Shown here: in pieces, positions 1 to 12,492 of the stretch
Layout: every line of letters begins with the position of its first letter
Numbering within the stretch: the stretch's first letter is position 1
NCBI GenBank assembly: GCA_026873275.1
Contig: JANTUC010000011.1
Coordinates: forward strand, 1,054,001 to 1,118,000
DNA length: 64,000 nucleotides
Reading direction: 5' to 3'
From: Pseudopithomyces maydicus
Lineage: Eukaryota; Ascomycota; Dothideomycetes; Pleosporales; Didymosphaeriaceae
Position numbers and translations under genes: made by a program
Notes under the pieces: model-generated
What the model was told of the DNA's origin: nothing
Seen by the model: only the letters and a program-made list of their open reading frames with translations
Database searches by the model: none

Positions 1-1725
1 AGCCTAGATCATTGGGCCCTCGTCCACCTGCAAACCCATCACCTCGAGTAGGTATTCATGTGGGAGGCGTTGCGCAGCGGCCGAGGTACACTAGCGTCCG
101 TACGTGCATGGACGAGTACCTGAACTATCAGACGTGCCCGGTGTCCGAACCCTTGACCCCCAGCGGAGCCTTCCGAGCGAAGGATGGCTATGAGTTGCGG
201 GAGGAGCGCAGCTACACAACGGCGTACTAGACGCAGAGAGCGGACATCTCTAGGTAAGTATTTTTGAGGATCAAGGTGCTTTCGCCCTACAAAGCTCCTG
301 CAGATAGCAAAAAAATGGAGCACATTGTACTCCTAGGCACTTTGCGCGGCTGTGCAGCCAGGACGCCTGAACGTCCCTTGGGAAGTGTTCCAACTTTGGT
401 TGCCTGCTGGCATTCTGGGCCTTATACTTCTCGTGCAGGCTCGCTAACTAGTTCCATGTCCTGGAGCGGCCTACAAATTGCAATGGGATCATTGCCTTGT
501 CAAGAGCCGTCACTTCCACGCTGCTGGATCAAATTTGACCAGGAACCACCAGAAATAGTTAGATGCTACACCCCTCCTGGATCGCTTGATTTGCGAGTCG
601 TGACTTGCCAAAATTGCGGCAGCCGAGGAGGATCAATTCATCTTGCTGCACACCGTGGACAGGATAGCACTGAGTAGTGCAAAGTAAAACCGACCTTGAC
701 GACGTGGTTAAACATGGTCGTCATATGCAGCCCGAGAGAGTCGATCGATATTACCGTGTAGTTGGTGGTTGCTCATTTACTGCTCCTATACCTATAGACC
801 CGTAGAAGCCTCTATAACAATCGAGAAGCAGCAAATAAACGTCCGCTCCAGACGCCAAACAGTTGCATTAGTGCGGCATCTACTACATCTGAATCCTTTT
901 AGCGGGCTTGAAGATTCCTGGGGCCAGCGGCTGTGGCGACTAACGGTGGAATGGCACATGTGCAGGTCTGCAGAACCCTTGCACTCGTCCCATAGTACCT
1001 AGTTCGTGTTCGTGCGGCATAGGACAGCCATGGTCATGCCACGGCTATCGGGCAAGAGTGCACGCCCTATCTTGGCTGGCTGATGGCTCAAAGGTTTCTA
1101 GGACAGATTGCCGATGGTTGATGCCGACGGCATCATCCCAGTGGAAGGACTACCAAAAGCTCACCTAGCGCAACCCACCCTATTGCACATTCCTGTTTGG
1201 TCGGATGTAAGATTGTCTGCAGCGTCAAGTAGTTGTGAAATTTCAATTTGAAAGATTGTCACTACGGTTCGACAACTTGCATAGGGTGTCCTTGGGCATA
1301 ACTCTCTGATACCAAACGCTTGGCTGTATGCTCCGCCGTAATTCAATGGCTCACAAGCCACAATTTAAAACCGAGTACTGGTCACTGGACGTCGCGTGCA
1401 ATGGACTGTAGCCTGTCTTGTAGGAGGACGCATTCCACACCGGGATACCGAAAATGCAGGCCAACGTTTTGATGGCTTGCACATAGCACAGATAATAACA
1501 ATAACAAAGATCCTTGTATATCGTGTGAGCGCAGGCACATGTCGAAGAGCGGGAAAGACAATCTATTAATCTAAGGCAACGCACGATAGACTTGATTAAC
1601 AAAGATTTACGGGTGCAAAGCACCCGTCTTCGTCATCGACTGGGTATCTAATGAAAGTTCGGTAAGAAATACAACTTGTTAGCTGTGCAAGCTTTCTGAG
1701 GTAGCCCTCTCGAGGTGGGGTTCTT
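1..1725. other. Left-end stretch without a recognisable gene
   Basis: Short open frames exist on both strands, the longest about 137 codons at 264-677, but many begin with non-ATG codons, none resembles a family I know, and I could not join them through convincing splice sites. Composition is near 50% GC and no inverted or tandem repeat stood out. It may be intergenic or a decayed gene; I see no positive evidence for either. Confidence 0.5.
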
Positions 1726-2613
1726 TTATTTTGTGCCAAAATTATGCATTTGAATGTGGTGCCCCATTTCCTCATCATTTGTGCCTGGTTGATGGCGGGT
1801 CGAAAACTTTCCCATCATACCAAGTTTCTTCTCTGTGAGCCATACCCGCAACATTATCAAATATTTCACAATGAGAAAGATGATGATAGAGCCGACCAGA
1901 ATGCCAACGATGTAGCCTGCCACCACCCCGCTCGAGTGTTTGTCCAGGTCGAGAAAATCGTACGAATACCATCCTTGTAGATAGTGGGTGAGATATGCGA
2001 GAGAAAGATACAAGGCCAGTATAATGACGATCGGGAAGATGTGAATGAATGGTAGTGGATCGGTGCGGGGAAAAATAATTTCGAAGAGCGCATAAGCTGA
2101 ATTGAGTGCGTGTTGAGATGTATTACTCCATAGGTCTTTGGTGGTAGGAAAGCCATTTTCCGGCGCAAGCAAAGCCCAGAACACAGCTACGTCTTGGTTA
2201 GTGCGCGGCAGGCCAGATCTGGAAAATCACGTACCAGTCACTATGAAGGGATAAACAACGATGGTGGCATAGAAGGCGCTGTGTGCCCATCGAAGAGGAG
2301 AGCTCCAGCGAATCAAGAAAGGTCTCCCTGTACGCCAGTAACTCCCCGTATGCACAGCAGCGAACGCAAAATAGAATGCAAGCCCCCAATACGTGAGTAT
2401 GGTGAAATACGAGAACGATCGCCTAGAATCCACATTGCTTCCGTGGGTCCCATTCCAGCCAAAATTGAAAAACAGTGTCACAAAGGCATAGAGCGAGAGA
2501 AGCGCGCGTGCGAAAAACAAAACGGCTGGAGGTAGTATCCACGAGGTCGCGAAGCGATAAGTAGGATCAAAGCCGCCGCTATGGCTGGAAGCTGACGATT
2601 TCCAGATGGCCAT
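1726..2613 (-). CDS. FAR-17a/AIG1-like multi-pass membrane protein
   Basis: Two exons (2613-2235, 2186-1726) flank a 48-nt intron at 2187-2234 with GTACGT donor, CACTAAC branch and GTAG acceptor; the join keeps frame and gives 279 aa. ATG at 2613 is the first in-frame ATG; the open frame upstream starts only with GTG. About six hydrophobic segments are visible, with polar stretches between them, including an N-terminal region ending in HSGGFDP and a conserved-looking SQHALNSAYALFEIIF segment. The pattern of a His in a membrane segment followed by a Trp/Tyr-rich loop (GWYSYDFLD) resembles the FAR-17a/AIG1 (rolling stone-like) family, some members of which hydrolyse hydroxy-fatty-acid esters of lipids. 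Substrate here is unknown. It diverges from the bZIP gene across about 0.7 kb. Confidence 0.65.
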
Positions 2614-3326
2614 TTTGTTGGTTTCGATTCCAGAACGTGAACTCCTGTGGGACGCGTCGCATTCACGCACTTTGTCCGGTCCTGGGAGCTGATAAGTTCG
2701 GTCGGTGTATGCGCACGCGCTGAGGATATGCAGATGTGAGTGAAGGGAGGAGCAACACTGCGCGATGGCAACAGCAGCGCACCCTCTATACCGACCTCAG
2801 TGCGATGAAAATTCGCGTGGCATAGAAGGATTTCCGTGTTTTAGGGCTGAAGCTGAGACTCCGCCTCCGAAATTATGGTTGCCTTAGCGTCCGAAGAGAG
2901 GGCACCTGGGCAGGGGCTGCCACACGTGACCATACCAAGTGTTTATCTTACCGAACGGTAATAATACACTCGTCATCTACAGGGATCACAACCGGTGTAA
3001 TCAAGGTTTTTGTACTGTGTATGCAGCACCCCTACCATTTCCACCGGAATGACCCATGCGTCTTAGTAGCCTGGAGCGAGGGGCTACCAAACGGCGAGGA
3101 TACGCTCAGCCATAACTCGCGTCGACTCAGGCGCCCTGCCGCCGTCAACGCTCCTTGCCTTTGGCCGTGCGTCTAATTCGCATTGGTGCATCTTTATAGA
3201 TTGACCGACGGTGTGCGTATACACCATCATGTACGCTCTGCCAGTGCCAGTGATATACCCGAATCTCCTGTTCCGTGTCGAATTCTAATCCAATACGCCC
3301 GTCCAACGTTTCCTACTGCCTGGACT
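2614..3326. promoter_or_regulatory. Shared divergent promoter region, FAR-17a-like and bZIP genes
   Basis: The 0.7 kb between two divergent ATGs carries no supported gene. It must hold the promoters and 5' leaders of both. I found no clear TATA element or known fungal operator that I would trust; GC content is ordinary. Confidence 0.5.
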
Positions 3327-4366
3327 ATGAGTGACTCGAAGGCAAGTACCCACTTAATTGACCCTCACTCTACCAACTATTAACCTTTGCACTAGAAAGC
3401 ACAGAATCTTGCTCGAATCCGAGATAATCAACGTAAGCTAGTTCGGATGTGTCCTTGCCCTCTCCGATGCGATAGGATCAGTCCCTCGTATGTCTTGTCG
3501 AGGGACACTGTCCGACTGGGAGCAGTGACGGTTGGACGAGACGGAACATCGCAGTTCTAGTATACTGACGGAGTTTAGGAAGATCACGAGCACGACGCAA
3601 AGAGTACTTGCAAGAACTGGAGGGTAGGTTACGAGACTGCGAGCAGGTGGGGATCGAAGTCTCTGCCGAAATCCAAGGTGCTGCTCGAAGAGTCTTGGAA
3701 GAGAATCGCAAACTGCGAGCCCTACTTTACGAGCGTGGTGTATCTGACTCGGAACTTGTCATGGCTATGAACGGCTCAGAAGACAAATCGTACGACCAGA
3801 TATCAGCAGCGCCATCGTTAAGTGCCATACTTGAGCGAAGGGTCACTTGTAACGGGCCAACGTCCGCAACTTCACCCGCCGGCTTGCACGCCTCCGAAAT
3901 TGTGAACCATCCCTGTACGCCAGCCATTCCACCGCTCGCCATTCCCGCTCCTCGCCCAACAGCATTAGGCAATGCGGAATCACTGAGCCCCAACTCTGTC
4001 GTCTCGAGCATGGGGACTCCGCCATCATCATATCATAGCGCACCATACCTGCGTACCTCAGTTAAACCAAGCCATGAGATTGAATCAGCAGACGTATCGT
4101 ACATGCTGTACGAGCAATCCTTCCCGGATTCATGGCCCCAACTCAACGTACATCGTCGTTATCAACACCACGATACCGACGCCGTCAGTTACTACAACGC
4201 CTCCTCGTGTGTTGATGCAGCAAATATCATACGGACAATGCGAAATGACGCTGGCCCAGAACTTGAGACCGAACTGGGATGCCAGATACCTGGTCAGCAT
4301 TGTTATGTCACCAATTCTGTTGTCTTCAACGCCATGGATCGTTACGCAAGTCCACAAGGAGTGTGA
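3327..4366 (+). CDS. bZIP transcription factor
   Basis: Three exons: 3327-3341, 3396-3432 and 3579-4366. The first intron (54 nt) has a GC-AG boundary with the canonical AG|GCAAGT donor; the second (146 nt) has GTAAGC, a TACTGAC branch and TTTAG. The spliced 279-aa protein begins with a short leader and reads straight into a bZIP basic region (residues about 10-27, NxxRSRARR core split by intron 2) and a weak leucine-zipper heptad with Leu, Cys, Val and Ala at d positions. The C-terminal part is Ser/Pro-rich with a Cys-containing tail. Such small fungal bZIP proteins bind DNA as dimers; the target genes cannot be told from sequence. The ATG at 3327 is preferred because it gives the compact N-terminus usual in this family, although the frame is open upstream to about 3183. 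Confidence 0.82.
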
Positions 4367-4992
4367 GTCTCGGGTTAGAACTACCACTTGAAGGCATCCA
4401 GCTATGTAACTATCAGGCAATACGTGGTCAATGTTTGACGAAGGAGATCTGGGAGAAGCAGGCACATAGTCGGTCTTCGGTATGTGTGGAGATTTTAAGG
4501 AGACCAGAGTCCACGTACCGAAAATCCTAGTCTAATTGCACGCACGCAGTAGTTGCGTAAGACTAGTCGGCGACCCCGAGAGCGACACAACGCCAAGTGT
4601 GGTCCATGAAACTCTCCGAGGTCTACAAACCATGCACCTGCCCAATTTGGAAACCGATATAAGGCCCCAGATGCAACGAATCCGAAGCCTCGTCATCGAG
4701 CTGAGCGGTGCACTATGCTACTAGGCACAGTCTACATGTTTACTATACCAGCCACCCGATAGGTGCGAAAGAGCTCTGCACCTTATTGTAGAAGAAATTC
4801 TTAGACTTTGAATATATGTATTCGGCTGATTTCCTTTGTGCTTGCTCGGCTCTTGGAATCGCCATTTCCGGCGGTGTTTGGTGGTTTTAAGGCACAAAGA
4901 AAGTAGTGCACAGCGAGATAGAACTCCAAAACCCTACACTCTTTGCAAAGTGTACAATCCATCCTTACATCTGTCTCTGCTATGTTGTAGAC
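4367..4992. other. Intergenic, bZIP to Ulp-like gene
   Basis: About 0.6 kb with only short random open frames (for example 4536-4724). It should hold the bZIP 3' UTR and the promoter of the large Ulp-like gene. Nothing else recognised. Confidence 0.5.
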
Positions 4993-7900
4993 ATGGCACA
5001 CAAGAAGCGGAAGGCGCTATCGGAGAACCTCTCTAGGAGCCCACCACGAAAAAGAATCGCGAATGAAGATAAAAGAGATGATGGATCAAACAATAACGAA
5101 ATACCAGCTACAACCGAAAGCCCGACCAAGGCGAATGAAAACAATGAGAAGAGACCAATCCAATGGATATTGCCAAGAAACGAGGACGAGAAGATTAAAG
5201 AGGCTTTTGCGCCCTTACTGTTCCAGCAACCTCTTGGTGAACTCAAAAATCGTCGGCGAGCAGAATTTGACAGACCACAATTACCTTCACCTATACATGC
5301 AGAAGGTAAAGAGAATTCCTTCGAGGCGCGGAAAGATGAAAGACTGGACAAATTCAGAATAACGAATGAGCTGCGCGAGTTTCATGAGTTCGTTTGGGGC
5401 GAAAACTATAACTACATAGATAACTTATTTAGAGAACAAGTTGGCCTGATAGGCCTATCAAGTGATAGCTCTCCTGTGACTCTAGGGGGAGATGATGAGG
5501 GAACGCTCAACGTGTAAGCCTTTCCTACCAGTGCCGGTCATAAACTTGTAGTATAAGCTGACAAATCAGTACTCTTCACCGTGATACAAATGAAAATAGG
5601 AAAATAGAGGCAGAAAGCGATGTTGCAACAGAAACCGCTTCTATTAGAATCATTCGCCGAACAGCCCATGGATTTGTTCCAGAGCTCTTTGTGGTGTTGC
5701 CTTCCAACGGCCGGGTCTGGGTCAACAACAAGGAATTCTCCAACACGCCAAGTAAGAATGACGATAGCGATATGTATATTGGACCTCTTGGAAAGTTTGC
5801 TATCGTTGAACTGCTATACACACCTATATTTGTATGGAGAGATCGCAATGATACACTTTTCAATACACCCGCCGCTATTCCCAGTAGAAAAACAAAGGCT
5901 CGCGACCCCAAGCCACAAGACATGAGTGCGAAGGTAACCTTTACACCTCTCGGAGCTGGTCGTGACCATGGATCGAGAAGAAGCAGTGGCGATGAACGTT
6001 CTGGTAGAGAAAAATCAGAATCCAGGGCTTCTACAGCCCTGGAAGATATAATTAATCCAGTAATTCTAGCTATTAGCAGCCTACAACAAGAACAGCACGA
6101 AGGATTCAGTGTAGAAGTTGATGGCATTCTTATCCGCCCCGGCCGACCATGGATTTTCCCCTCCGCTTGTTTCGAACTACCGTACTGGTCGTTATGCAGT
6201 TAGTAGAAACAAACGATGGCCGAAGGATCACTATTCATGTGTTAGACCCAATCCAGCATAATTCCGACAGAAGTATTCGGAACGATATATGGCGTGCAGC
6301 AACAGGTTCAGACACACTTCAGCGCTGGTTGACTGGTCTTGATCTGAATCTTGAGGAACTTAAGGTGGCTCTTCCAAACGGCGCTTACTGGGTTAGTAGT
6401 CCAGGAGGGTTAGACAACGATGAGGCATTCACAATCACTGCACTGAATGCGTGGGTCCTTGCGATGGGTCTGAGTCTCAATCCAGATTGGATGCCACCTA
6501 TTACAGGTCCTGAAGGAAACGAAGCTTCCGTTGAAGGTTCTCCACATCCACGAAGAGATTTTTTCCGGGAGGCAAACCAGTTAATCAATCGTCATCGTTC
6601 AGGTCGCGGTCTTGATTGGGAGGTTCTCTATGGGTTCTTAAAGGCCCAGGACTATATTATCGATAACGGTCCCCCTCAACACAATCGCAGATTTGATCTT
6701 GAAGCCATCCGTACACCAGGCTTCATAGAATCTCAACTAAACGCCCAGAATCGCGAGAATATGCAGCTTAAAGCGTACCGGCTAGCTGAAGACCAAAGAG
6801 AACAGAATCGGGCAGCTGAAGAATTAGTACTCCAACGAGCGAGCACATTGAGGGTCGACTTTAACATTGATAAACGCCTTCATGACGAAACTTTCCCATC
6901 AGATGAGGCAGCTGAGAATTTTGATCCGTGTCGGTATCTTCGGACGAGACTCGAAAAACTGGAGCGGGTTTATCAATCAAGGAATTCAATCGAATACACA
7001 AAATTAGAAAGACGCCGTATCCTTTCAAGCGTGTCGGCTGTCAGCCAGGCTATCGCTCATGTGGGAGGTCATACGGTAGGCTTTGAGTGCACAGACTACG
7101 CTGACGAAAATATCCCACGGAGTGTGCCGTACAGTGGAAACCGATCTTTGCTATTACCTTACTCTTTGCGTAATGTGAACACTGATATGTCTGAAAACAA
7201 CGAAAATAGCGAAAATGTTCGGGATGTTCTTGCCGTTATCCGGCCCCTACCCAATGAATCAAGCCGAACATTCACTGTCCATGTATTTGACCACGCACCA
7301 TGGCTATCCAGTCAGAATTTGCGGAGGACCGCGTATGAATTGATCAAACTTCACTTGGAGGAAATCACAAGCTTCAAAGACATCGTGATCAAAGATGAAA
7401 ACATTTCCTGGATCGTCGATCCGCCACCAAGTGGTCCCGAACTGTGGCAATTGAGCTACTACACTGTCCTGAATGCTTGGACAATATGTTTGGGCCTCCA
7501 TATAAATCTCGATTTTCGGGCTGGAGTTGGCTTCTTTGAACGAGCTGCACGGATTATTCGGCTAGTACTTGATGGTCTTGCAGACTGGAAACTAATATGG
7601 TCATTCTTGAGATGTGAAAGGTTTGTTGTTGACGAGCAGGTTCCGAAGCCGTTTCAGTTTTTTCGAACAGTTGCAGAACGGCAGCTTGAGGAGAGTTTGA
7701 GTCAACTGCGTCTGAAAGTTTCGTTTCCACCTCCAACCAAGGATATATCAACATACAAATTTCCTCAGGCTCGTTTAAGCTTTCCTACGGATACCTGGGG
7801 ATATTCTGACCTCAAGAGCTTGTCGCGCGACATTGCACCTTTGCTCGGAGCTGGCAAATCAATCTCAGGTCTCAATTCGGAAGAATTATTACAAGAGTCT

Positions 7901-10521
7901 GAAAAGGCAATTGAACAGCGCGAAAATTCCAAAGCACGAAAGCAAAGACCTAAAGATCCTTGCAAGGCTTTCAAAAAAGAATTTAATCTGTTACATGAAA
8001 CTTTTGAAGACGAGTAAGTATATTTAGAAGGTGTTACACGCATCTTATCTTTACGTCATGTGTCGGACAGATGAAAAATTAGTGTATGCAAAAATCTTTG
8101 GCTAACACATTATCATTAGAATCAAGTCGTACAAACGGCACGTGAACAACGGAGGTGCGAAAGAAGCAGACGGTACTTTCCTCCCAAGCGAGGATGTGAG
8201 TCGAAGTATCGCTTCCGTTGCTCTAGCGGTTAATAAGAATCAAGACTTGTACAATGGGGTGAGCTGGTTGTTGTCAGAATTTGTTGATGCTGTCTTTCAG
8301 GGAATTGTACAGGCCGGCGAAGTTGTAGATCCCGCGAAGTTTTCAGACTTCTACCCACTGAATTTCGACCGAGCCATACGGTTCTCTCGTCCCCTTATTA
8401 CCACTGCACTTCTAAGTTCGCACATTTTTCTTATGATCATACAATATGACGAGAAGCAAGATATAAAGATAACAGTGCTGGATTCTAGGCCTTGGCATTT
8501 CACAAAAAAAGGTGAGTCATTAGATCATTTTGCACTTCGTGTATACTAATTTTTTAGAGCGACACACTATACATCAACTTGGATCTACCTTGGTACAGTT
8601 TTGCAATTGGCAAAACGAATCCTATCATCAATACTCTAATGGCAAAAAGGAGAGCCTTGACTACACAACATGGGAACCTTGTGCAATTCAGAGTACAGAC
8701 TACACATGCGGTTATCACGCAATATTTAATGGTTGGGCTGCTGCGCTTGGGCTTCGCTTGAACCCCCGATTCTTCGCAAAGTGGACATCTGATTTCCTCG
8801 ACCAGGCTCAAACCCTCATATGCCTTACTATAATGGGTCAGGCGAGTTCTGAAATGATCCACAACTATCTTGAATGTATTAACTTCGTGGTATCAAAGCA
8901 AGTAGTTGATGTGTCAAAACAGTTCCAATGCACGGTGCGTTCGGAAGAACAGAAACTGCACGAAGAGGTTGGAGAACTGTTGTCTGAAGAGGTAAAATAT
9001 TGGGGCCATTTTCAAGGCAAGAATTACACGGATCGGATTCAAAAGATCTCCCAAGCCAATAGAATTTACTTCCCTATTGGTAACAGTAGGCGGCACGATT
9101 CTGATTGGAATAGTGACTCTTGGCCTGATCCTTATTCTTCGTATTTGAAGGATATTGTGAATGCACATCAACAAACAATAGATATAGAAGACTTGGACTA
9201 TGGCCAAGTGGCTTATCACCTACGTATGTACTCTGAAGAATTCTCGGAAACTGATTTTGGCGATGGAAAGACGATCACAAAACTAGTATGTTCTGGCTTT
9301 CGAGAGTATCAGAAACAAGCCCCAATGAGAGAACCCCGATCTGAAGCACGTATGTTTTACGACTACATACAAGTTGGTTCCATGCAGACAGGTTTTATTG
9401 AGCGAGAACCAGATAAGGTGCAGTCGCATCATCGCCAGTACCTGACTGCATTAAATCAAGGAGAAATGAAGCCAGGGAAAAATGGTGTAGCGATTTCATT
9501 TGCGAACATATTTTACTCCAGCGCTGCAATTATACAAGCCATAGACGAAAAACAACAGGAAGAAACCGAGCAGGCCTCTGTTGGTGAGCTTACTCCAGCG
9601 ACTCAAGACGCGATAGAAATGGGCCGAGGAGGCGAATTGGGTACACAGCCAGGGAGATGCTTGCTTATGCCATTTGAATTCCAAGAAACTGAAGAACAAA
9701 AACCGCATTACTTCCTGGTAATTCTGCAAAAGGAGGCGAATACAGATTCAGACTCTCGATTCCGTGTATATTTTCTCGACAGCAATCCAAATTTCTGGGA
9801 TAATAGCAGCGAAACCAGGCGATTCAAAACTTTTGAGCAAGTCAAGACCATTGCTCACAAGATGCAGTGGACAAAACATCGTGACACTGAAACTCATATC
9901 CAGTTCTGCTCTGAACCAAGACATGTACGAGTGGCTGAGCAAGAGGACAACAATTCAAGCGGGTATCATACAATCTTCAATACTTGGATCCTTGCACTCG
10001 GTATGACGCCTAAGATCACATGCAAGTGGAAGTGGAGAGATGTCTATCGCGAGTTTCGTGAAATGATCCGATTTGCTATAGAGGGTCGGCTCGATTGGAG
10101 AACTTTGGTCGCATGGCTATTTGAATCCGATCTGACGGTAGAGAAGAGAATAGGTCCAGTGACACTGGAGAGAGCGTTTGACTTATCCAAAAACCAGATG
10201 CACATCGAATATCTTATGAAACATGTTGCACAACCAAGGCTTCATGATGGTCTGTTAGGAACTTTGACAGAAGAAGCTGCGCCTCACATCCATAATAACA
10301 TCGACTTTTCCAAAAGCACCTGGCAATTTGAAGACTATGAAGATAGTGGAGAAGACGATGACGAAGAGAGCAACAAAGAAGAAGAGGGGCCTGATACTAG
10401 TATACTCTATCGAATCATGGAAGATATCGATATGCTTGGTTATAAGGATGGCGTAGATGATTGGTCTTCCTTCTTCACTGAACTTACACAGACTGCTTAT
10501 GAAGATCTGGAGCGTGGTTAA
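4993..10521 (+). CDS. Large protein with four tandem Ulp1/C48 protease-like domains
   Basis: Exons 4993-5513, 5570-8013, 8120-8511 and 8558-10521; introns have GTAAGC/CAG, GTAAGT/TTAG with CTAAC branch, and GTGAGT/TTTTTAG with TACTAAT branch, and phases agree exactly, so the apparent two genes are one. The frame is broken once, near the TTT at 6170-6172; adding one base gives about 1,773 aa. Four copies of a domain follow an NLS-like basic N-terminus: roughly nt 6030-6670, 7030-7670, 8205-8910 and 9480-10180. Each has a strand with a His position, a VLDS-like strand, then an N-x-W-x3-LGL helix and a dW..l..fl helix. Copy III keeps His (8421), Asp (8481), Gln (8689) and Cys (8707) with the Ulp1 Q-x5-CG spacing. 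Copy IV has Ser (9958) for Cys; I and II lack His and Cys. Likely a SUMO/Ubl-protease-fold protein; substrate unknown. Acidic C-terminus. Confidence 0.68.
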
Positions 10522-10817
10522 AGACTGATTTACTGTCGACTTCAGCTCGCAAAACTAATGATTTTTTTGAACTTAGATCACTTGAACGTTCCTCAAATCG
10601 CTCTTGTATAATGTCGAGGTTTTTCTTTTCACGTGTAAGGCTTGTGTCTTAGGATATATCTATGCTTCAGCTCACAAAGGCGATTCCGAAATTCATAATC
10701 ACCACATGGAAGAAGATGGTACATGGTTTCGAATGAGTATCGTAGTGAAGCACTGTCAAAAAAAATCATCCCATAACTTACCGTGACTTTGGAGTCCACA
10801 TTCCTCCCACCAACAAA

Positions 10818-12492
10818 CTAGTCTCTCCGTTTGCTTACCCTGGGCAAGCTGAACCAGAACGCTACCATTGCTACATACAAGCCGATACACACTGGGTGCA
10901 GCACCCACGTGCCTGCTGCCTGCGCTAGAAGACCAGTTGTGAACGGCGCTACAGCACCACCGCTACTTCCCGCACCACCGATGAACCCAATCGCCGTAGT
11001 TTGCACATGACGAGGCATCAGTCGAGAAAAGATGGTCTGCACGCAAGGATAAACCGGACCAAGCAGCAGGCCTAGGAGCGACACCGCGACAGCGTTGCCG
11101 ACCACGTTGGGGACGAGCCAGACAAGAAGTTGCAGACAGAGCGTGCCGATGATGAGAGCGGTAACGAAGGTTTTCTCGCCGATGCGGGGCGCGAGGTGCG
11201 TGAGAACAAATCGACCAAGGGTTATGCCTCCCTATAAGTAGCATGTCAGCTATCAATGCATATGGCGAGAGGGAAGAGAAGATGGATATCCGAAATGCAT
11301 GCCTAAGAAAACTTTCATGCCTTTCCAAGGTATACCACTTACCCAGAAACCAGCAGTAACGTATCCCACGTGTGCAGGATCCCCATCGCGATAGTTGATC
11401 AAGAAGGAAATGACCCAGCCTGAAATTGACACCTCAGCACCCTGGTACGCAAAAATGAATAGCGCGCCGAAAATCGTGACCCTGTTCTTCAGCGCAAGTT
11501 TCAGATCCTTCCATTTGGACTGCGCACTCTGGTCTTCTCCCTCTCCTGACCCCACCAAAACCTGCACCGGCTCTTGCTCCTCCTTGTACCCCCAAAATGC
11601 CCACCCAGCAAACACGCCACAGATAAGCCTCAGCCCCAAGCACCCAAAGTAGAACCTCGACCAGAGCACCCCCTTCGATGCCATCGCCGTCCCTATAATG
11701 GGCGCCACGATCCCCCCAATGCCATAACTACCATGCGCCGCGCCCAAAATCGCACTCGGAGGATGTAAATTGGCACAGTAAACGTTATTCAGCGCGAGCA
11801 AAGTTGCCGCACCGTAGCCTAGAAAGAAAAAGGCAACGATAACGGCGGGATACGGTGGCGTGGAAACGAGTATGATGTACGCAGCCACCAGTACGGCTTC
11901 AGCGCAGACAAGAGTCCGGGCGCGGCCCAGCTTGCTGAGCGTGGCGTTGCAGAAGAAGGCGGCGGATATGAAACCTAGGGCATTGCCAACGAATACAAGA
12001 GACATGATGGCGTAGCCTATGTTGTAGTAGGACTCCATGTATGGGATCAAAGCGCCAACCACTGTTTAGAGTCAGATTAGGAAGGGAGTGAGGGAAGGAG
12101 GAGATGAGCTTACCCGAGTCATTGGCCCCGTTGCCAAAGTTGATCAGGCAGCAGCAAAGGATGCGCCACTTATTCATTGGGGGGTTGTTCCATGTTTGCA
12201 TCACGTGTGCCTCGTTAGTGGTAGGAGAGCCGGGACGGCTCATTTCGGTTTCATTTGGTGTTTTGGGAAGATTGGTGATTGAGGGGCTGTCTTTCCGTGG
12301 AAGGGTCTTGGAAATAGAGGGACCATTGAGGCGACTTCCGAAGGTAAGCTCGTCTAGCTCCGTGCTCGAAGGAGGTTCTATTGTGGTGGTGGGCTTTTGA
12401 TGGGTTGCTGGAGGGCTATTGAGCGGTTGAGTAGAAGAGGTTAGAGAGGATTGGTGGATGTCAAAGAGACCGTGTAGGGCTGCGGATGTCAT
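10818..12492 (-). CDS. Major facilitator superfamily transporter (BSC6/fucose-permease-like)
   Basis: Exons 12492-12114, 12061-11343 and 11231-10818; introns of 52 nt (GTAAGC...ACAG) and 111 nt (GTAAGT, CTGAC branch, ATAG) restore a continuous 503-aa frame. A roughly 100-residue Ser/Thr/Pro-rich cytoplasmic leader is followed by about 12 membrane segments, beginning near NKWRILCCCLINFGNGAND. The MFS loop-like GRAR and the C-terminal-half repeat GGITLGRFVL are visible. The organisation resembles fungal proteins named bypass of stop codon 6 and fucose-permease-like MFS members. The substrate cannot be inferred. A long promoter-sized space lies upstream, and the gene converges with the Ulp-like gene with less than 300 nt between stops. 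Confidence 0.85.

Noticed and set aside
6111..6199. 89-nt intron to explain the frame change in the Ulp-like gene
   Set aside because: Its donor is weak and it would delete the VLVVMQ strand that aligns residue for residue with the other copies; one missing base explains the change better.
8142..10521. Separate gene beginning at a GTG near 8142
   Set aside because: The upstream exon ends in GTAAGT at 8014 and a CTAAC...TTAG acceptor at 8119 joins it in phase, so it is the 3' half of the same gene.
11395..12400. Plus-strand ORFs opposite the MFS transporter
   Set aside because: Shadow frames of the minus-strand transporter exons.
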